From contig JASFXZ010000037.1 of the NCBI GenBank assembly GCA_032209605.1, positions 186,001 through 250,000 of the forward strand: a stretch of DNA of 64,000 nt, in the 5' to 3' direction. The DNA is from Mactromeris polynyma (taxonomy: Eukaryota > Mollusca > Bivalvia > Venerida > Mactridae). The notes beneath the pieces were generated by a model. The model had not been told where the DNA came from. It saw only the letters and a program-made list of their open reading frames with translations, and did no database searches. Positions 10,601 through 21,673 of the stretch are shown here, in pieces (the stretch's first letter is position 1; each line of letters begins with the position of its first letter). Position numbers and translations under genes: made by a program.

Positions 10601-13600
10601 AACTCTTCATTAACCTAGTATGAACAAATTCATATGCAGCTAATCATGAACTACATCATTCTCTTTTTGCATGAACATAGCATTACAATTTTGAAGGTTT
10701 GAAGCATAGCTCAGGTAATTCAATTTTCAGATAGAAGCAGTTAACACAGTTTTGTGTTACCCTCTATATTTTATTAACACTTGTACCTAAACATTTATTT
10801 CACATTTTGTATACTGGTGCGCTTATTGTAAGATACATGGTACATGTAAACATTTTCCCTTTTTTCAATTTTTTGTAGTTTTAGTTACCAGAATGAATGT
10901 ATTGATTTTGATAATAACTTCGAAGTGTATATATTTGTGGTACATTTCTGGACTGGCTTTATTAATTTATGGCTATAACATAATCTATATCAACCATATG
11001 TTGTGATACAGTCAGACGCAGTTAAGTATACAGTCAATCTTGCTTATGCGACCACATGTCTTATGCAGCCATTTGCATTTAGGGACCACCTTGAAAACAT
11101 CCCGACAATTTTCGCTATATCTTTACGTTTTGCTAAGCGACTTTTGTTTAACGCGACCAGCGGTCACTCAAAGTTTGTGCAACATATACGATATATTTCA
11201 TTGGGGTATTTTCATATAAAAATGGTTCGAAATGCAATAAATGCTTTAGAAACATTTCGCAGGTCTCTAACTGTGCATTTTTAAGTATATTTATCACATT
11301 GGATGACTGCTTCAAAGACTTCTTACAATTATTTGTACCTAATTCGTGAATTGTGAAGACTCAAAACATAGACCACCATGCCTCCTGTCTGTAAGTTTTG
11401 GTTTACTCTGAAATTAAAAGTCATTGCACAATGCCCTCTCTCAAAATAACACTTAATTTTGAAGAAATTGGATTGCTGTCCATGTGAATCATGTGTAGGG
11501 TGGATATTGAATAGTAAGATACTGATAAAATTAGTTCATAGACGAGGGGTGTCAAAAATGTACTCAGAAAAGTTCTATATGTGAGGGATGTTTATAAAGG
11601 TGTAGATAGTTACTACCATTTCTCCTTAAAACATCGAAAATTGATAGAACTATCACCTAGAGAAGGGAGACCCTTAATGCTTTGTTCAATGCTGTTGATA
11701 TTGGTCAGTGTGCAAGTGAAAGCAATCTGTTAAGAAACACATATTTTGTGTTTAAGTTCATTTATTGTTTTTTTTGTCTTTCAGAAGTCAAACCGTATAT
11801 TGTGAATGATAGACTTTTCCCAGAACCAATTCAGAGAAGCCTGTTTGCAGATTATGATTACCAGGATCAAGAACCTAGAAAGGATGGTGAAAAGGAACCA
11901 ACCTATGATGAGCCTAGATTTGTGAGGTAAGAAATGATGACCTAGTCACTAGTCTGTGAGGTAACTGATTGGATATTATTTACAACTTGTGCTACTAGTA
12001 TTTTATGCTGATGTGTAGTTTGTTAGGCCACACCAAATTGGAATTTTGTTAAGCGTCAACTTGAGTTCGCAAAATTAGCTACCTATTAAAAAAACACAAA
12101 CTCATAATGAAAAAACAAATATCCTCAGATAATAAGTGATGCATAATTTTAGATATTTTAATGAGAGAAACATCATAAAAACAAAACAAAATGGTTTGTT
12201 TCAAAACTAGATCTATTCTGACTACCGTAGTTTTCACACAAATTGACTAGTATTCACACAAATTAACGTTAAAAAGGCTTAGAAAAAAATTAATTTTTGG
12301 CTCGAGCGCAAAACCTAGGCGCATGCGGACGCTTAACAAAATTCCAATTTGGCATGGCCTTATTTATTAGGTTTCTTCTTCTGTATGCATTACCTTTATA
12401 CGTATACAGTCTCCCTTAGCCGAGTGGTTAAGGCATCCGCCTTGGGAGCAGGAGGTCGAAGCTTCGTATCCCGGTTGTGGTCCATTCTGATATGGCTGGT
12501 TGGTGAGCCACCAGCTAGTTTTATAATGGTTACCAGGTGCCTACATGCTTGGTGCTTGGCATTAAAGGATTGGAATCGGGAAGTAAATGCGCTCAGAAAG
12601 CTGTTGTCTCGTAAGTCAGAAATGGCTGTTCCTTTTAGTAAGACTGAAGATTTTGTAGGATATGACAGATTTCTTGATACATCATATCGTCCGTATCATC
12701 CTACCCCTAATTTGTTCTGTTTCCAAATTACATGGACATGTAGTTACAAGCAAGTACATTGGTCCGAATATGTTACCGGTGGGGGTATTAACTTAATATC
12801 ATACTATCCAGTTAGAGTTTTCCTTTTATACCTGTATTACAGGGTTAGCATCCCACGATCGACATTGATGCCCCCACACAGGATCAAACCACACAGAAGA
12901 AACAGTTTGGAATCTGCTGATTCTATGGCTCTATCAGAGGTATGTATTTATTCCTGTAAGTAATTCTTTATTCAGAGACAATCATTTCTTTCTCTATTGG
13001 CCATATTTTATAAAAGAGAAGGAATAAGTTGCTACAGGGAACGCCACATACATAAGACAGTGCCTCCCACGCAGACCTCCGGGAAAACAACAATCCATAA
13101 AACATAAGGCACTTGATGAGGTTATAAAGTGTACATACGCTAGGGAACAGAGTCGCAAGGAATGGCCTGGCAGACCATAAGGAATAACTAGTGGAATCAA
13201 AGAGGACAAACAGTGAAGGGAGGGGGGTAATTAATGGAGGGCAAAGATCACAGGACAAGTCAAAGACAGCTGGCAACAATAGGCCGAAACTTGACAAGAA
13301 AATAACCAGAACACTATACAAAGTGAAAGAATTGCGCAGGGGAAAGGGAAATATAACATACATTTAAAACACAAAAAGAAATAATAACCATACAGGGAAT
13401 TACAGCCTTGGAACTGTCAGTAAAAATACTGGGGGTTTAAATCGACTTAACAGCTAGCTAACCTCACACTTTATCGCTACAAGGCAACAATCTTACTTCT
13501 AATAAGAAATAGCAACCGGTAGACCAGTCATGCTTTATATCAGTATCGCAATGTGATGTGCAATAAATGGTAGTTCAAAAAAATTGTAGAATGAGCAGTT

Positions 13601-15685
13601 TAAAAAGAAGCTGTTATTGATACTAAAAGTCCAATATAACAAGATTCTGTTAGTACATCAAGTGTTATTTTGGGATTGCTGGCAAATGTACCCTTTAGTT
13701 ATGTTATTTTAACATTGCACTTGAAACATATGTAATTTTATTTTGTCTTTTCCAAAGACAACTGAAGACATTTGATCAGAATATAGGAGTTATACAGTAT
13801 TATATTTCATGTACTCTCTTTAGATATGCTTCATTTGACCCTTCTTATAGTTAAATCCTTGAATGTATCAAACGTAGTAACATATTTTAAGTCTATTCAT
13901 AGATACTGTTATTTTACAGTACCCTGACCAACTTATTGTAATTAGTCTTCAACTCGTTTTTTGCTCTCTCATGCAAGTTTTTGTTACGATGTAGCTGTAT
14001 AAGATTGATTTTGACCTACATTTTTGACTAACCAACTGTTGCCCTCAAAGTGGGCTTTTTTAAATCTGACCAATCATATTTTCACCCAAGAGGCACGAAA
14101 CGGGGTTTTCGTTCACCCAAAAGGCACCAAACAGGGTTTTCGTAAGATGTGCATTCAAAAGCAGTTCGAATTTTGCCGGAAGTAGTTAAAATGACCCTGA
14201 TAAGACAGGTCCATGATTATAGTATAAATAGATCCGACTTAATTTTTTGTAAGGATTTGTTTTGCAACATGTTGCATAAAACATTATTATAATTACCAGA
14301 TGACATCATTCTGTCTACGCCAATTAACTTTTTTTAAAGATATTTCTTGTTTCTGATGTTAAGGAATGTTAAGGATAACTTTTGTTGTAGTATTTACATT
14401 ACACTGTTCATTATTTCTTTATATTCAGCATTGTCAGAAAGGTTGGAACTGCAGCCAGCCTTCAATGGTTCCAGCATCTTCTAATATTGCATTGAGAGAT
14501 TCTACCAAGGGTATTAAAACAGCCATGAAAACCGTAAGTTAGGGATTGTTTTTTTTGGTGATTTTCATGAAATTTTTCATAACGAAGTTTTTTCAGAGTT
14601 GCTTCCCTTTAATTTACATTTTGTTGGAATCGTTTTCATAATCGTGATTATTGTATCCCTATTGTATTCATTTTGTTTATTATACCTTTGTTTTACTTCT
14701 ACTTTGTTGGTAGTGAATCTCTTATACATGGAGAGCCTGCCTTTAAACTGTTATAACTGTTAATTTTCCAAAACTGAGTTGTAATATTTTTGCTTAAAAT
14801 CCTCATGTATGTTGCTTTTGATCGCAAGAATTTTTGATAAACACCTAAGACACGCTTGTCTTAAATCATTACTTTTTTAATTGAATTTCAGTTTGTGGCA
14901 AAAACCCACTTGCAAGTCCTTTTTTACTTTAAATATAAGCGCATTAACTCGATTTGACTGACTGTTCAGACAGCCTTCTTCAAACATTCATCGCATACTG
15001 AAATAACTTGCGTTTTTAATTAAACAGGTTATTTTTTGCTCTTTATTCATATTTTGAAAATCCATTTATGCATTGTACACTTTGCATCTTACAAGTGGCA
15101 AGCATTGCTTATCTTTGTTTTTTTTCATTTTCTTGACGATTATCTGGAGTTTAGAAATTTGGTCCAAATACACATATCCCGGACGAGTGTACATGTTAAA
15201 TTTGACTTGTCCGTCTAGGGACTTTCATGGGCGTCTTTTATATAGCATCGAGTCCAGGCTTTTGAAACAGACTTGTCCTGAACTTCAACTCAACTGTTGG
15301 TAGTCCTTATCGGCAATTAGACTTGTCAGAGATGTGGATTTCTAGAGCCTTGATTATGTTAGTATAGTAACAATATTTGATAACCCTCTTGTGATGTTTA
15401 CAGACTCTGGACGATGCTGAGAAACTTGCTGCCAACTATCCCTATCACTGGGATCCACGAGAGCAGTCGATATGCCGTCCATTGCCGAGGCCAACATATT
15501 GTCCGGAGTTGTCTTACGCTGACAGTACATGGCCGACGGCTATGAGAAATAATTCCTCGTCGTTCAACCAATCTTCTGATGGACTTAAGAAAGCTACGGA
15601 TGATTTGTTAAACTCAACAAATTCTCTAATGTATGAGATGAAAAGACTCAAAATGGAACGTAGTGACGATCCGATTCGGTTGTAA
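4619..15685 (+). CDS. MIIP: Migration and invasion-inhibitory protein (MIIP), eight coding exons
   Basis: Coding exons are 4619-4908, 5340-5988, 6536-6783, 7375-7445, 11785-11926, 12843-12939, 14429-14533 and 15404-15685; all have GT-AG borders and compatible phases, giving 627 aa (human MIIP is 388 aa). Recognition rests on exon 4 (MLGYDWIAALLE, then FFEELKEFRKLN and EECVNS), exon 6 (VNDRLFPEP), exon 7 (VSIPRSTLMPPHRIKPHRRN) and exon 8 (HCQKGWN), in the same order as vertebrate MIIP. MIIP is known to bind IGFBP2, HDAC6 and CDC20 and to restrain migration and mitotic exit. The Met pair at 4619/4622 starts the leucine-rich N-terminal helix; an upstream in-frame start in another exon cannot be excluded. 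The long acidic linker in exon 3 accounts for most of the extra length. Confidence 0.93.
6018..6230. mobile_element. Harbinger-type MITE (TTA target duplication) in MIIP intron
   Basis: The terminal inverted repeats begin GGCCTAACAAAAATATCTG on the left and GGCCAAAAAAAATATATCTG on the right strand and extend through GTTT(C/A)GGG(T/C)AAC. The element is flanked by TTA on both sides (6018-6020 and 6228-6230), the 3-bp duplication characteristic of PIF/Harbinger transposons. No transposase is encoded. Confidence 0.75.
7548..7709. mobile_element. Small MITE-like element
   Basis: The left end CAGGGGTGTCACTTATTC is inverted at the right end (reverse complement TCAGAGGTGTCAATAAGAG). It lies in the long fifth coding-region intron of MIIP. 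The target duplication is not clear. Confidence 0.5.
8647..9015 (+). repeat. 33-bp minisatellite, 11 copies
   Basis: Eleven head-to-tail copies of a 33-bp unit beginning GAACTTTTTATATCTGAG lie inside a MIIP intron. Two variants differ at one position (GTTTAATG or GTTAAATG) and occur in the order T A T A A T T T A A T. The unit is a multiple of three and open in the frame ELFISE(L/F)NDKK, but copy 7 is one A shorter and breaks that frame, so translation is not supported. Confidence 0.95.
9328..9625. mobile_element. MITE with CTCACCTGAG / CTCAGGTG ends
   Basis: The left end TTGCTCACCTGAGTC is inverted at about 9608-9625 (GATCACTCAGGTGGGCA). The same terminal word occurs alone at about 15973 (TTGCTCACCTGAACC), suggesting a dispersed family. 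The interior is non-coding. Confidence 0.55.
10197..10416. mobile_element. TA-flanked palindromic MITE carrying CRE sites, copy 1
   Basis: The ends TATGAGCGCTACTATGGG and the inverted GGATTTCCAACCTC...GCGCTCATA form long terminal inverted repeats with flanking TA, as in Tc1/mariner-type MITEs. Perfect TGACGTCA octamers (CREB/ATF consensus) sit at 10236-10243 and 10370-10377, one in each arm. Other copies are at 37357, 57808 (inside duplication arm B) and, truncated, 33480. Confidence 0.85.
11785..11926 (+). CDS. MIIP: MIIP coding exon 6 (duplicated at 54608-54741)
   Basis: Exon 6 encodes the segment with VNDRLFPEP and the acidic stretch after it. The acceptor is a pyrimidine tract ending TCTTTCAG and the donor is GTAAGA. 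It joins to exon 5 with one leftover base (A) and to exon 7 with two (AG). It is listed separately because a second, acceptor-less copy exists in the inverted duplicate. Confidence 0.9.
12023..12362. mobile_element. Harbinger-type MITE, TTA target duplication, arm A only
   Basis: The terminal inverted repeat GGCCACACCAAATTGGAATT and its right partner (reading inward GGCCATGCCAAATTGGAATT) continue through TTGTTAAGCGTC on both strands. TTA flanks both ends (12023-12025, 12360-12362). The corresponding position in the inverted duplicate (about 54527-54533) has no element, so this insertion is younger than the split of the two arms, or was lost there. Confidence 0.88.
12408..12560 (+). mobile_element. 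tRNA-derived SINE (Leu/Ser-like head)
   Basis: The head reads CTCCCTTAGCCGAGTGGTTA (A box) and, 40 bp on, GGTCGAAGCTTCGTATCCCGG (altered B box). The body continues into GGTTACCAGGTGCCTACATG, a SINE-type body. The first part is duplicated in arm B, where it is split by a hAT MITE. Confidence 0.65.
12990..13370. repeat. Dispersed ~400-bp repeat (CTACAGGGAACGC family), copy 1
   Basis: Words such as GCTACAGGGAACGCCACATA, AAGACAGTGCCTC and CCGGGAAAACAACA recur at 23120-23215 and, inverted and longer, at 37620-38090; a fragment is at about 33735. It is a MIIP intron insertion; the reading frames across it on the minus strand are not coding. Confidence 0.6.
15165..15340 (-). repeat. Dispersed GGACAAGTC repeat, copy 2
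   Basis: This is the inverse of the block at 3905-4072: the reverse complement carries GACAAGTCTAATTGCCGATA, ACCAACAGTTGAGTT and GGACAAGTCAAATTTAACATG in the same order. It lies in the last MIIP intron. Confidence 0.6.
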
Positions 15686-16576
15686 TTAACTAGGACATAT
15701 ATAAGCGTTTCCTTGGTACATGTGTATAATTTTGAGTTAGATTTATTTTCTAGAACCTAGGCTTATTTTCTGCTCTGATCTTGTTTGAACGAGTGACTTT
15801 GTATTGGATCAATTTGGCTAGAATTTCATAGCATTTCAAGGATTGCATGGGGGAAGTCTCTATGTGCTCAAAAGCAACTTGTCTGTATATTGTGCTATTT
15901 ATATAAAGTAAATGTATGTTTCAATGTTTGAGGTATTGAAGTGGTTTCAAAAGCGTTTTGAGTTTGATTTGTTGCTCACCTGAACCAAAGGTCAAGGTGA
16001 ACCTTTTTGATCAGTCTTTATCTGGCGTCCATACGATGTCCATCCTGCAATTATAAGTTGCTTTGAAAAACATATTTTCTAAAACTAAGGAATCAATTTT
16101 ACTCATGGTTTAATCGAATCATATCGTCCTTGTCCTTACCAAAATTGCAAAATAAGTGAATTTTTTTTATTACAATTGTGGTCACCATGGCAGCCAAATT
16201 TGACAACATATAAACATAAAATACAGAAGAACTCCGTTGAGCCATTCAGTGTCATTTTCTCTGGTTTATTTCTGTGATTTGATTTTTTTGCTTGAGTTGA
16301 AAATTGTCTTGATATTTTTAAGTGTTAAACATTAACTGTGTCTATTGGTTTTGTTTGGTGGAATCATTTTTATACATTGACATCTAATGAACAAATCAAT
16401 GATAAATAAATTCCAAGCTTTTATTCATCAGTGCTTCAAAGAAAAATGCAGGAGATTAGCTTGATATTTGATATTTATGTAATGAACTTACAACAGCTAG
16501 ATAAGAAAATAACATGGTGAACATGTGTTCGATTTGGAGTCGCTCTTTGTTTAAGATGACTTTTAACATTAAAAAT

Positions 16577-16757
16577 CTCGAATGGATTCCCGCCCAAAAA
16601 TTGAAACATCGGCCGATATCAGTGAATTTCATTGAAGATCGGTCGTTTCTGGTAATGCGGGAAAATATGCGGAAACGACTAATCATCAACGAAATAGTCG
16701 CGTAATTTACCGATATTTGTCGATGTTTCATTTGGTTGGGCAGGAATCCATTAGAGG
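16577..16757. mobile_element. MITE with ~35-bp inverted ends
   Basis: The left end GGATTCCCGCCCAAAAATTG is mirrored at the right by CATTTGGTTGGGCAGGAATCC, and the inverted homology continues through AAACATCG and GATATC/GATATT. Both short open frames here are products of the palindrome. Confidence 0.7.
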
Positions 16758-17445
16758 TGTTGTACCTTAAGTATGTACACCACACACGGACAAGAAACTG
16801 GGGGAAATGTTGTGAAAAATATACATTCATGCATATGTGTGCACTTTCTATTATTGCAAACGTTATACAATGGTTGCTTGTGTTTAATAAAATACCCATA
16901 TTCAGGCCAGTATCAGAGGTCAGGGTCACTGGGACCTTTATACTGAAAATAGTGTCTGGTCAGTAATTTATTATTGCATACTTACGCAGATTTCATTAGC
17001 AATGAGAATTTGTATTCTATATAGCCTTATGTAAAGATATTTTAGTCTGTGATAAAAGTTTTATCTAGTTTATTTAAATATATTTATGCATTTTAAGACT
17101 ATTCCAGGAAAATTTGCCTATGGAAGGGTCGGGATGACATTCAAAAGTAAGCGGACAACCCACTGAATTTTGATTGGCTTTTACCCCCCAACTGGATTAC
17201 CCCCTTATTTTTATTTGGTCGACATTCGACCCCCGTTGCAGGGTTTCCTGGAATAGCCCTTATGTAAATGTCTAGAATTGGACACCAATAAATATAAATT
17301 AACATTATGTTTTTGTTGTGATATTTCTAATTATTACTAGTGAGAAATGACATGTGGATATCTTAGGTTCTGCTTTTGCATTCCCAGGTATCATGAATCT
17401 GCACCAAAGCATAGTTTAAACTTAATTATTTTACATTGATTGTGA

Positions 17446-17640
17446 AACAAGTCCTTACAACTTATACTAATCACTCTCGATGACTACTTCCTGGCTACCA
17501 ACCAGTACTCGCACTAAATTAATGGATTGTGAAGTCATGATATAACCCCGCTCATCACCGGACTCAAGGGGTAGAGTACCTGACTCCTGATCAGAAGGTC
17601 ATGGGTTTGAATTCATGCCTTGGGGCGATGTTAAACAAAG
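17446..17640. mobile_element. SINE remnants (body and tRNA-like head)
   Basis: 17446-17550 contains CAACCAGTACTCGCACTAAA and GGATTGTGAAGTCATGA, a body segment also seen at about 33135-33220 and in the opposite orientation at 45335-45425. Next to it, 17560-17640 reads as a tRNA-like head (GGGGTAGAGTACCTGACTCC, then GGTCATGGGTTTGAATTC). Confidence 0.5.
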
Positions 17641-17889
17641 ACATTCACCATCTCTGAATTAGAAGCAAGTAGAGAACTGCTCTGGAGAGGTGGAACCTTA
17701 TGAATGTTGTGTTTTGATGACATTGATTCTAAATTGGTCTCAACTTCGCGTGTAATATATTCACTTGCATTCACCACAGTGTTCTGTGCTTAGTTTACCC
17801 CAAGTGTCTTAGAAAAGAAATTGATCAACACTCTCCTTAAAGCAGAATATATACACAATTCTGACGAGTACAAGGCGTCTCAATATGCA

Positions 17890-18130
17890 CGAAGTGTACC
17901 ATAATATATTGCAATACAACAGTAGTATATTGCAACATGTACTACAATTTATTGCAATACAACAGTAGTATATTGCAACATGTACCACAATTTATTGCAA
18001 TACAACAGTAGTATATTGCAACATGTACCACAATTTATTGCAATACAACAGTAGTATATTGCAACATGTACCACAATATATTGCAATACAACAGTAGTAT
18101 ATTGCAACATGTACCACAATATATTGCAAA
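17890..18130 (+). repeat. 43-bp tandem array, about 5.5 copies
   Basis: The unit contains CAATTTATTGCAATACAACA followed by GTAGTATATTGCAACATGTA. Within each unit TTGCAATA and TATTGCAA form a short inverted repeat, so the array can fold into serial hairpins. The last two copies share CAATATATTGC in place of CAATTTATTGC. Confidence 0.93.
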
Positions 18131-19261
18131 CTCTTCAAATATGAAGCAAAAAAACAACATGCATTCAAGTCAAAACAATACAGTTTGTCGATCTCATTTC
18201 AGATTTTGACTGTTAAATTAAGTATAAAATGTTTAAGACTAGAAAGAAATTAGGTAAAACTAAACAGTTATCATTGTCATTTCAGTTTGCGACTAGATTA
18301 TTTCATGAAAGAGGCAACAGTGGTGTCCATATCACAATACCATACAGTTTGGCTACATATTGCTATATACCGGTATATCGTGACACCCATAATCAACGTA
18401 TAGTGTTTGCTGGTATTTTCGGTTTCGTGGTACTTTGGTGTTTGGACAACAAAACAAACATTGAAACAATTTGGCATCAAAGGACATTTTCAGAAAAGAG
18501 ATCATATTGAAAGGATGCAGTTTCTTTAAAATAGTTGAAAGATGAAACTGAACACAAAAGAAAATCGAAGTTTTACTTCCGTTGCAATATTTCGTTAGTA
18601 CCGCGAAAATACGAGCAAACAGTATAATTATAGTTCACACATTTAAAAGCCATGCAAAATATAAGACTATCGTACAAGTATTAATTCTGAAACTGGTAAC
18701 TGTTAATGATCTTGGTGTTTCAACAAAAAACATCTATCCATGTTTTCCACCGAGTTATGGGTCCTTAATGTGCCACTGCAAACACTGTGTTCTTGTCAGG
18801 AATATATCATGGACACAGAGCTTGAATCCTCCTCATTGTCATCTTTGTAAACCTAGATGAAATACCAAACATTTAATTATACAATAGCATTGGGTCTGAG
18901 ATTATAATTCTGAGTCGCAAGAATATTCTATTAAAGAAATACGATTACTGAAGAAGACGATGATTGTGTTTGGAAAACGCAAGTCTCTGATTGGTCAAGT
19001 ATGTGCATAGTCTCAGAATTGACCAATGGCAAGACTGCACTCTGAGAGAAGTCTCCCAAAACAGTTTTATAACAAATTGCCAAAGAAGTTAAAATTGTCT
19101 GTTCATTCATATAATATATAGCAACTCGTATCAAACGAGTACATAAAATATGCTTCTCAAATGAAGAACTCGTAGAATATAGATACATACAATTGTTTGC
19201 ATGTCTCCCTGCGCGGAGAATGGGATATAATGTTCATATTGATCATTTTGTTCGTCATTTG

Positions 19262-19505
19262 GACGATCAGGGCCAGTATTGCAGAAGCATCTTAAGTGAA
19301 TCTTAAATATGTTCACTTACGTTCAAAACTTCAAATGGATATAATTCCCAAGCCACATTAAACTGTTAGGCTTTGTAATGATTATGACAACAACATATTA
19401 ATACTATTCATGTATCACTCCATTTAATAGTTAAATAAACCAAATAAGAAAGATGTAATTTAAGGATAAGGATGAAATTTTACTTAAGATGTTTCTGTTA
19501 TATTA
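19262..19505 (+). mobile_element. ~245-bp MITE (GTATTGCAGAAGCATC ends), copy 1
   Basis: The left end GGCCAGTATTGCAGAAGCAT is inverted at the right end (TTTTACTTAAGATGTTTCTG, then TTATATTAC). A second copy of the whole element in the same orientation is at 43199-43455, sharing CTTAAATAT, ACTTCAAATGGAT and GACAACAACATATTAATAC. Confidence 0.8.
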
Positions 19506-19864
19506 CCCCAGGATTATTGTTGTCGGATGACCACTGCTGTTTTGGTGACAATACAATCTTACGTCAATGTGCAAATAATTATGTTGGATAATTCTTATTT
19601 TTGCTGGTTGACCTAGGGCAGTGGATTGTTTAAATGTAGACTATTTGTATGATTCGAGACCTCCCATGTCTCTATTATATTGCAATGGTATTTTACGGTT
19701 CGTGTGGTCAGCAGTAATTTTACAATAGTTATCGTGACCATTGAAACATTTTAACTATATCGAACTAATTTGAATGTGTAGTATAGATACCGTATGTATG
19801 ATCATTTTGTTGATACTCGAGGTAAGCCGGACTTGAAGTTAATTGACTTTAACATACTTTTGCG

Positions 19865-20085
19865 TCGGAGCCGTACTAACATGGTTTTGCTATTTGCATA
19901 TTGATCAGTGTTGTGTAAACGAATCAAGTTACGTTAGCCACCAAGGCAATTTCTCTTCAACCGAACATCGTTTGTAACTTGGACGCGGTTTGGTTAACCT
20001 TTCGATAAAGGATACGTTACCTTACCGAAATCCACTGAATTTCGGTGAATTTACCGAAATCCATTTGGGATATGGACTCCAACCT
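19865..20085 (+). repeat. Dispersed repeat (TTTCGGTAA family), copy 1
   Basis: This segment matches 44120-44365 in reverse orientation through CATGGTTTTGCTATTTGCA, TTGTGTAAAC, AAGGCAATTTCTCTTCAACC, GGTTAACCTTTCGATA and GTAACGTT/ACCGAAATCCA. It supplies the empty-site version of the place where a SINE inserted in the other copy. Confidence 0.8.
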
Positions 20086-21673
20086 TGCGTTCAGTTACGA
20101 CTAACAGTCGCGAACGTTTTGTATTGTATCCCTGGTTCTCCGTATCACATAGCCTGCACACAGGGAACCAAATTGCAAAACGTTACGAAACGTTACGAAA
20201 CGATAGCCTCAAATACCTTTACTGAACGCAGGACAGGAGTGACCAGCTATCTTAACATCTCGGCACTGTTTTATGTTGCACAACAAATCTTAACCTTCAA
20301 ATTGCCCCGAGATATGTCTTGTTTTTAATATTTTGGTAACATTTTAAACTTACTCCGAACCCATTCGTGGGGATTCATAAACTAATGATTAAAATGCTAC
20401 GTAATTATTACCAAATTAAAACTGAACTCTTTGTTAAAGTGAACTCCGGTCGCTTTGTTGATAGTGTCTTGAAATTTCTGAATAACCTGAAAGGGAAACG
20501 AAGAGATCAGTTAGACTTTTGATTCAAGTCGTCTTACATCTTATTAAAAAGAAACAAGTTGGGCTTGTCTTATTTATTATTAGGCCCAACCTGCACGAAG
20601 TAATTCTTTATTGCCATGTTTTACAAAAGATTAATATCAGTTGACGAAACAGTTTGCGACGATAGTGGTGTAGACATGGAACTACCTACGGTTCGAAAAC
20701 GAAAGTAAAGTAGTTGTTTACTAAGTAAAAAGCTATCAAAAGCTGTTGGAGTTTTCTTGTGACATGATGCTTTTTAGATAATATCATATTCTTTATATAA
20801 TGTTATTGCATATTCAAATACTAGAATTGCTTTAACGACTTTATATAAATGACGCACAATCCTTAATAAAAGCATTTTGCGCTCGCTTCTAACTTCCGAT
20901 TTCGTTTGTGGGACAAGTTAACATTGGGTATAACGATATTCGGATACAACGACATAAATTTTACGGTCCCCTGAGTATCGTTATAAGCGGAGTTTACTGT
21001 ATTTATCAATTCATTTGTAGATGGATTGCAAAACTGAATACCGCTGCTGATAATCATTAAATAAAAGCAAGCTGTAATAACATGTTTCTTTGCGGGTAAC
21101 CAAACTGTCAATAGTGTAATGTGATTGGTATCGATCTAGACCGTTTATATTTACTTGAGAATGTGAACGATTGTAAACAAACATTCAAGTGGCCATCGAT
21201 TGACCAACAATCATTGTGTACACAATAACGATACAACTGTTATACAAAAATGGTGAAAAAACGAATATCGTTTTCAATTAATTTTCTCAAAATTTTCTAA
21301 TATAAGATCAAAATATATTAAAAATATTATTACGCATGGTCCACGAAACATTAATTCTCTAATCTTATGACTCGCATTTGCTCACTTTAAGCCAATAAAA
21401 AAACAACTCTTGGAGAAGTATGTTAAAGACAACCACATTAACTCAGAAAAAAAACCCCACTAAGTTGGTTAAAACTGTGTTTTTTGTAGGTTTATTTTCC
21501 TCTGGAAAACCCACATTTTGCCTAAAAAGAAAACACCTTTTACCCGGTGCCAATACCACCGTGTTTAACTCGGTTTAACCCCGTTTAAAACCGAGTTTTG
21601 CTCACTTATTTCGGAAGGGTATGTCACATATTTACTGCATTTGTTAATGTAGTTGTAGTTATATTCCACACTT
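20086..21673. other. Intergenic, no feature recognised
   Basis: I see only AT-rich sequence, including a stretch near 21450-21600 with repeated GTTTAA/GGTTTAACC words and a terminal-inverted-repeat-like fragment at 20930-21003 (ATAACGATA and ACGATACTC/ATCGTTATAAGC). No coding exon is supported. Confidence 0.4.

Larger units (their letters stand above)
9645..12500 (+). repeat. Inverted segmental duplication, arm A
   Basis: This arm matches 53965-58615 in reverse orientation over its whole length apart from indels. It includes the CRE-containing MITE, MIIP exon 6 with its donor, and the tRNA-derived SINE at 12408. Matching runs are long and the exon differs at about two positions by eye. Arm A alone has the Harbinger MITE at 12026-12359; arm B alone has three other insertions. 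The homology begins near the sequence GGTTCTCTGGTATAT and ends near TCCATTCTGATA. Confidence 0.93.
15686..21673. other. Intergenic region, MIIP 3' end to next gene
   Basis: No gene is recognised in these 6 kb. MIIP polyadenylation may use one of several AATAAA words (for example near 16404 or 17287). The region holds a MITE (16577-16757), SINE pieces (17446-17640), a 43-bp tandem array (17890-18130), a MITE (19262-19505) and a dispersed repeat (19865-20085). The many short reading frames at 16.4-20.3 kb lack family features or splice partners. Confidence 0.5.

Noticed and set aside
11003..11284. 93-codon plus-strand frame in arm A
   Set aside because: It lies on a MITE-like repeat with TACAGTCAA ends, and the duplicate in arm B is interrupted by the 1.24-kb insertion.
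12349..12963. 204-codon plus-strand reading frame
   Set aside because: Most of it is a SINE and intron sequence. Only its 3' part (12843-12939) is real: MIIP exon 7.
12968..13363. 131-codon minus-strand reading frame
   Set aside because: It lies on a dispersed repeat that recurs at 23.1 and 37.7 kb and shows no known protein features.
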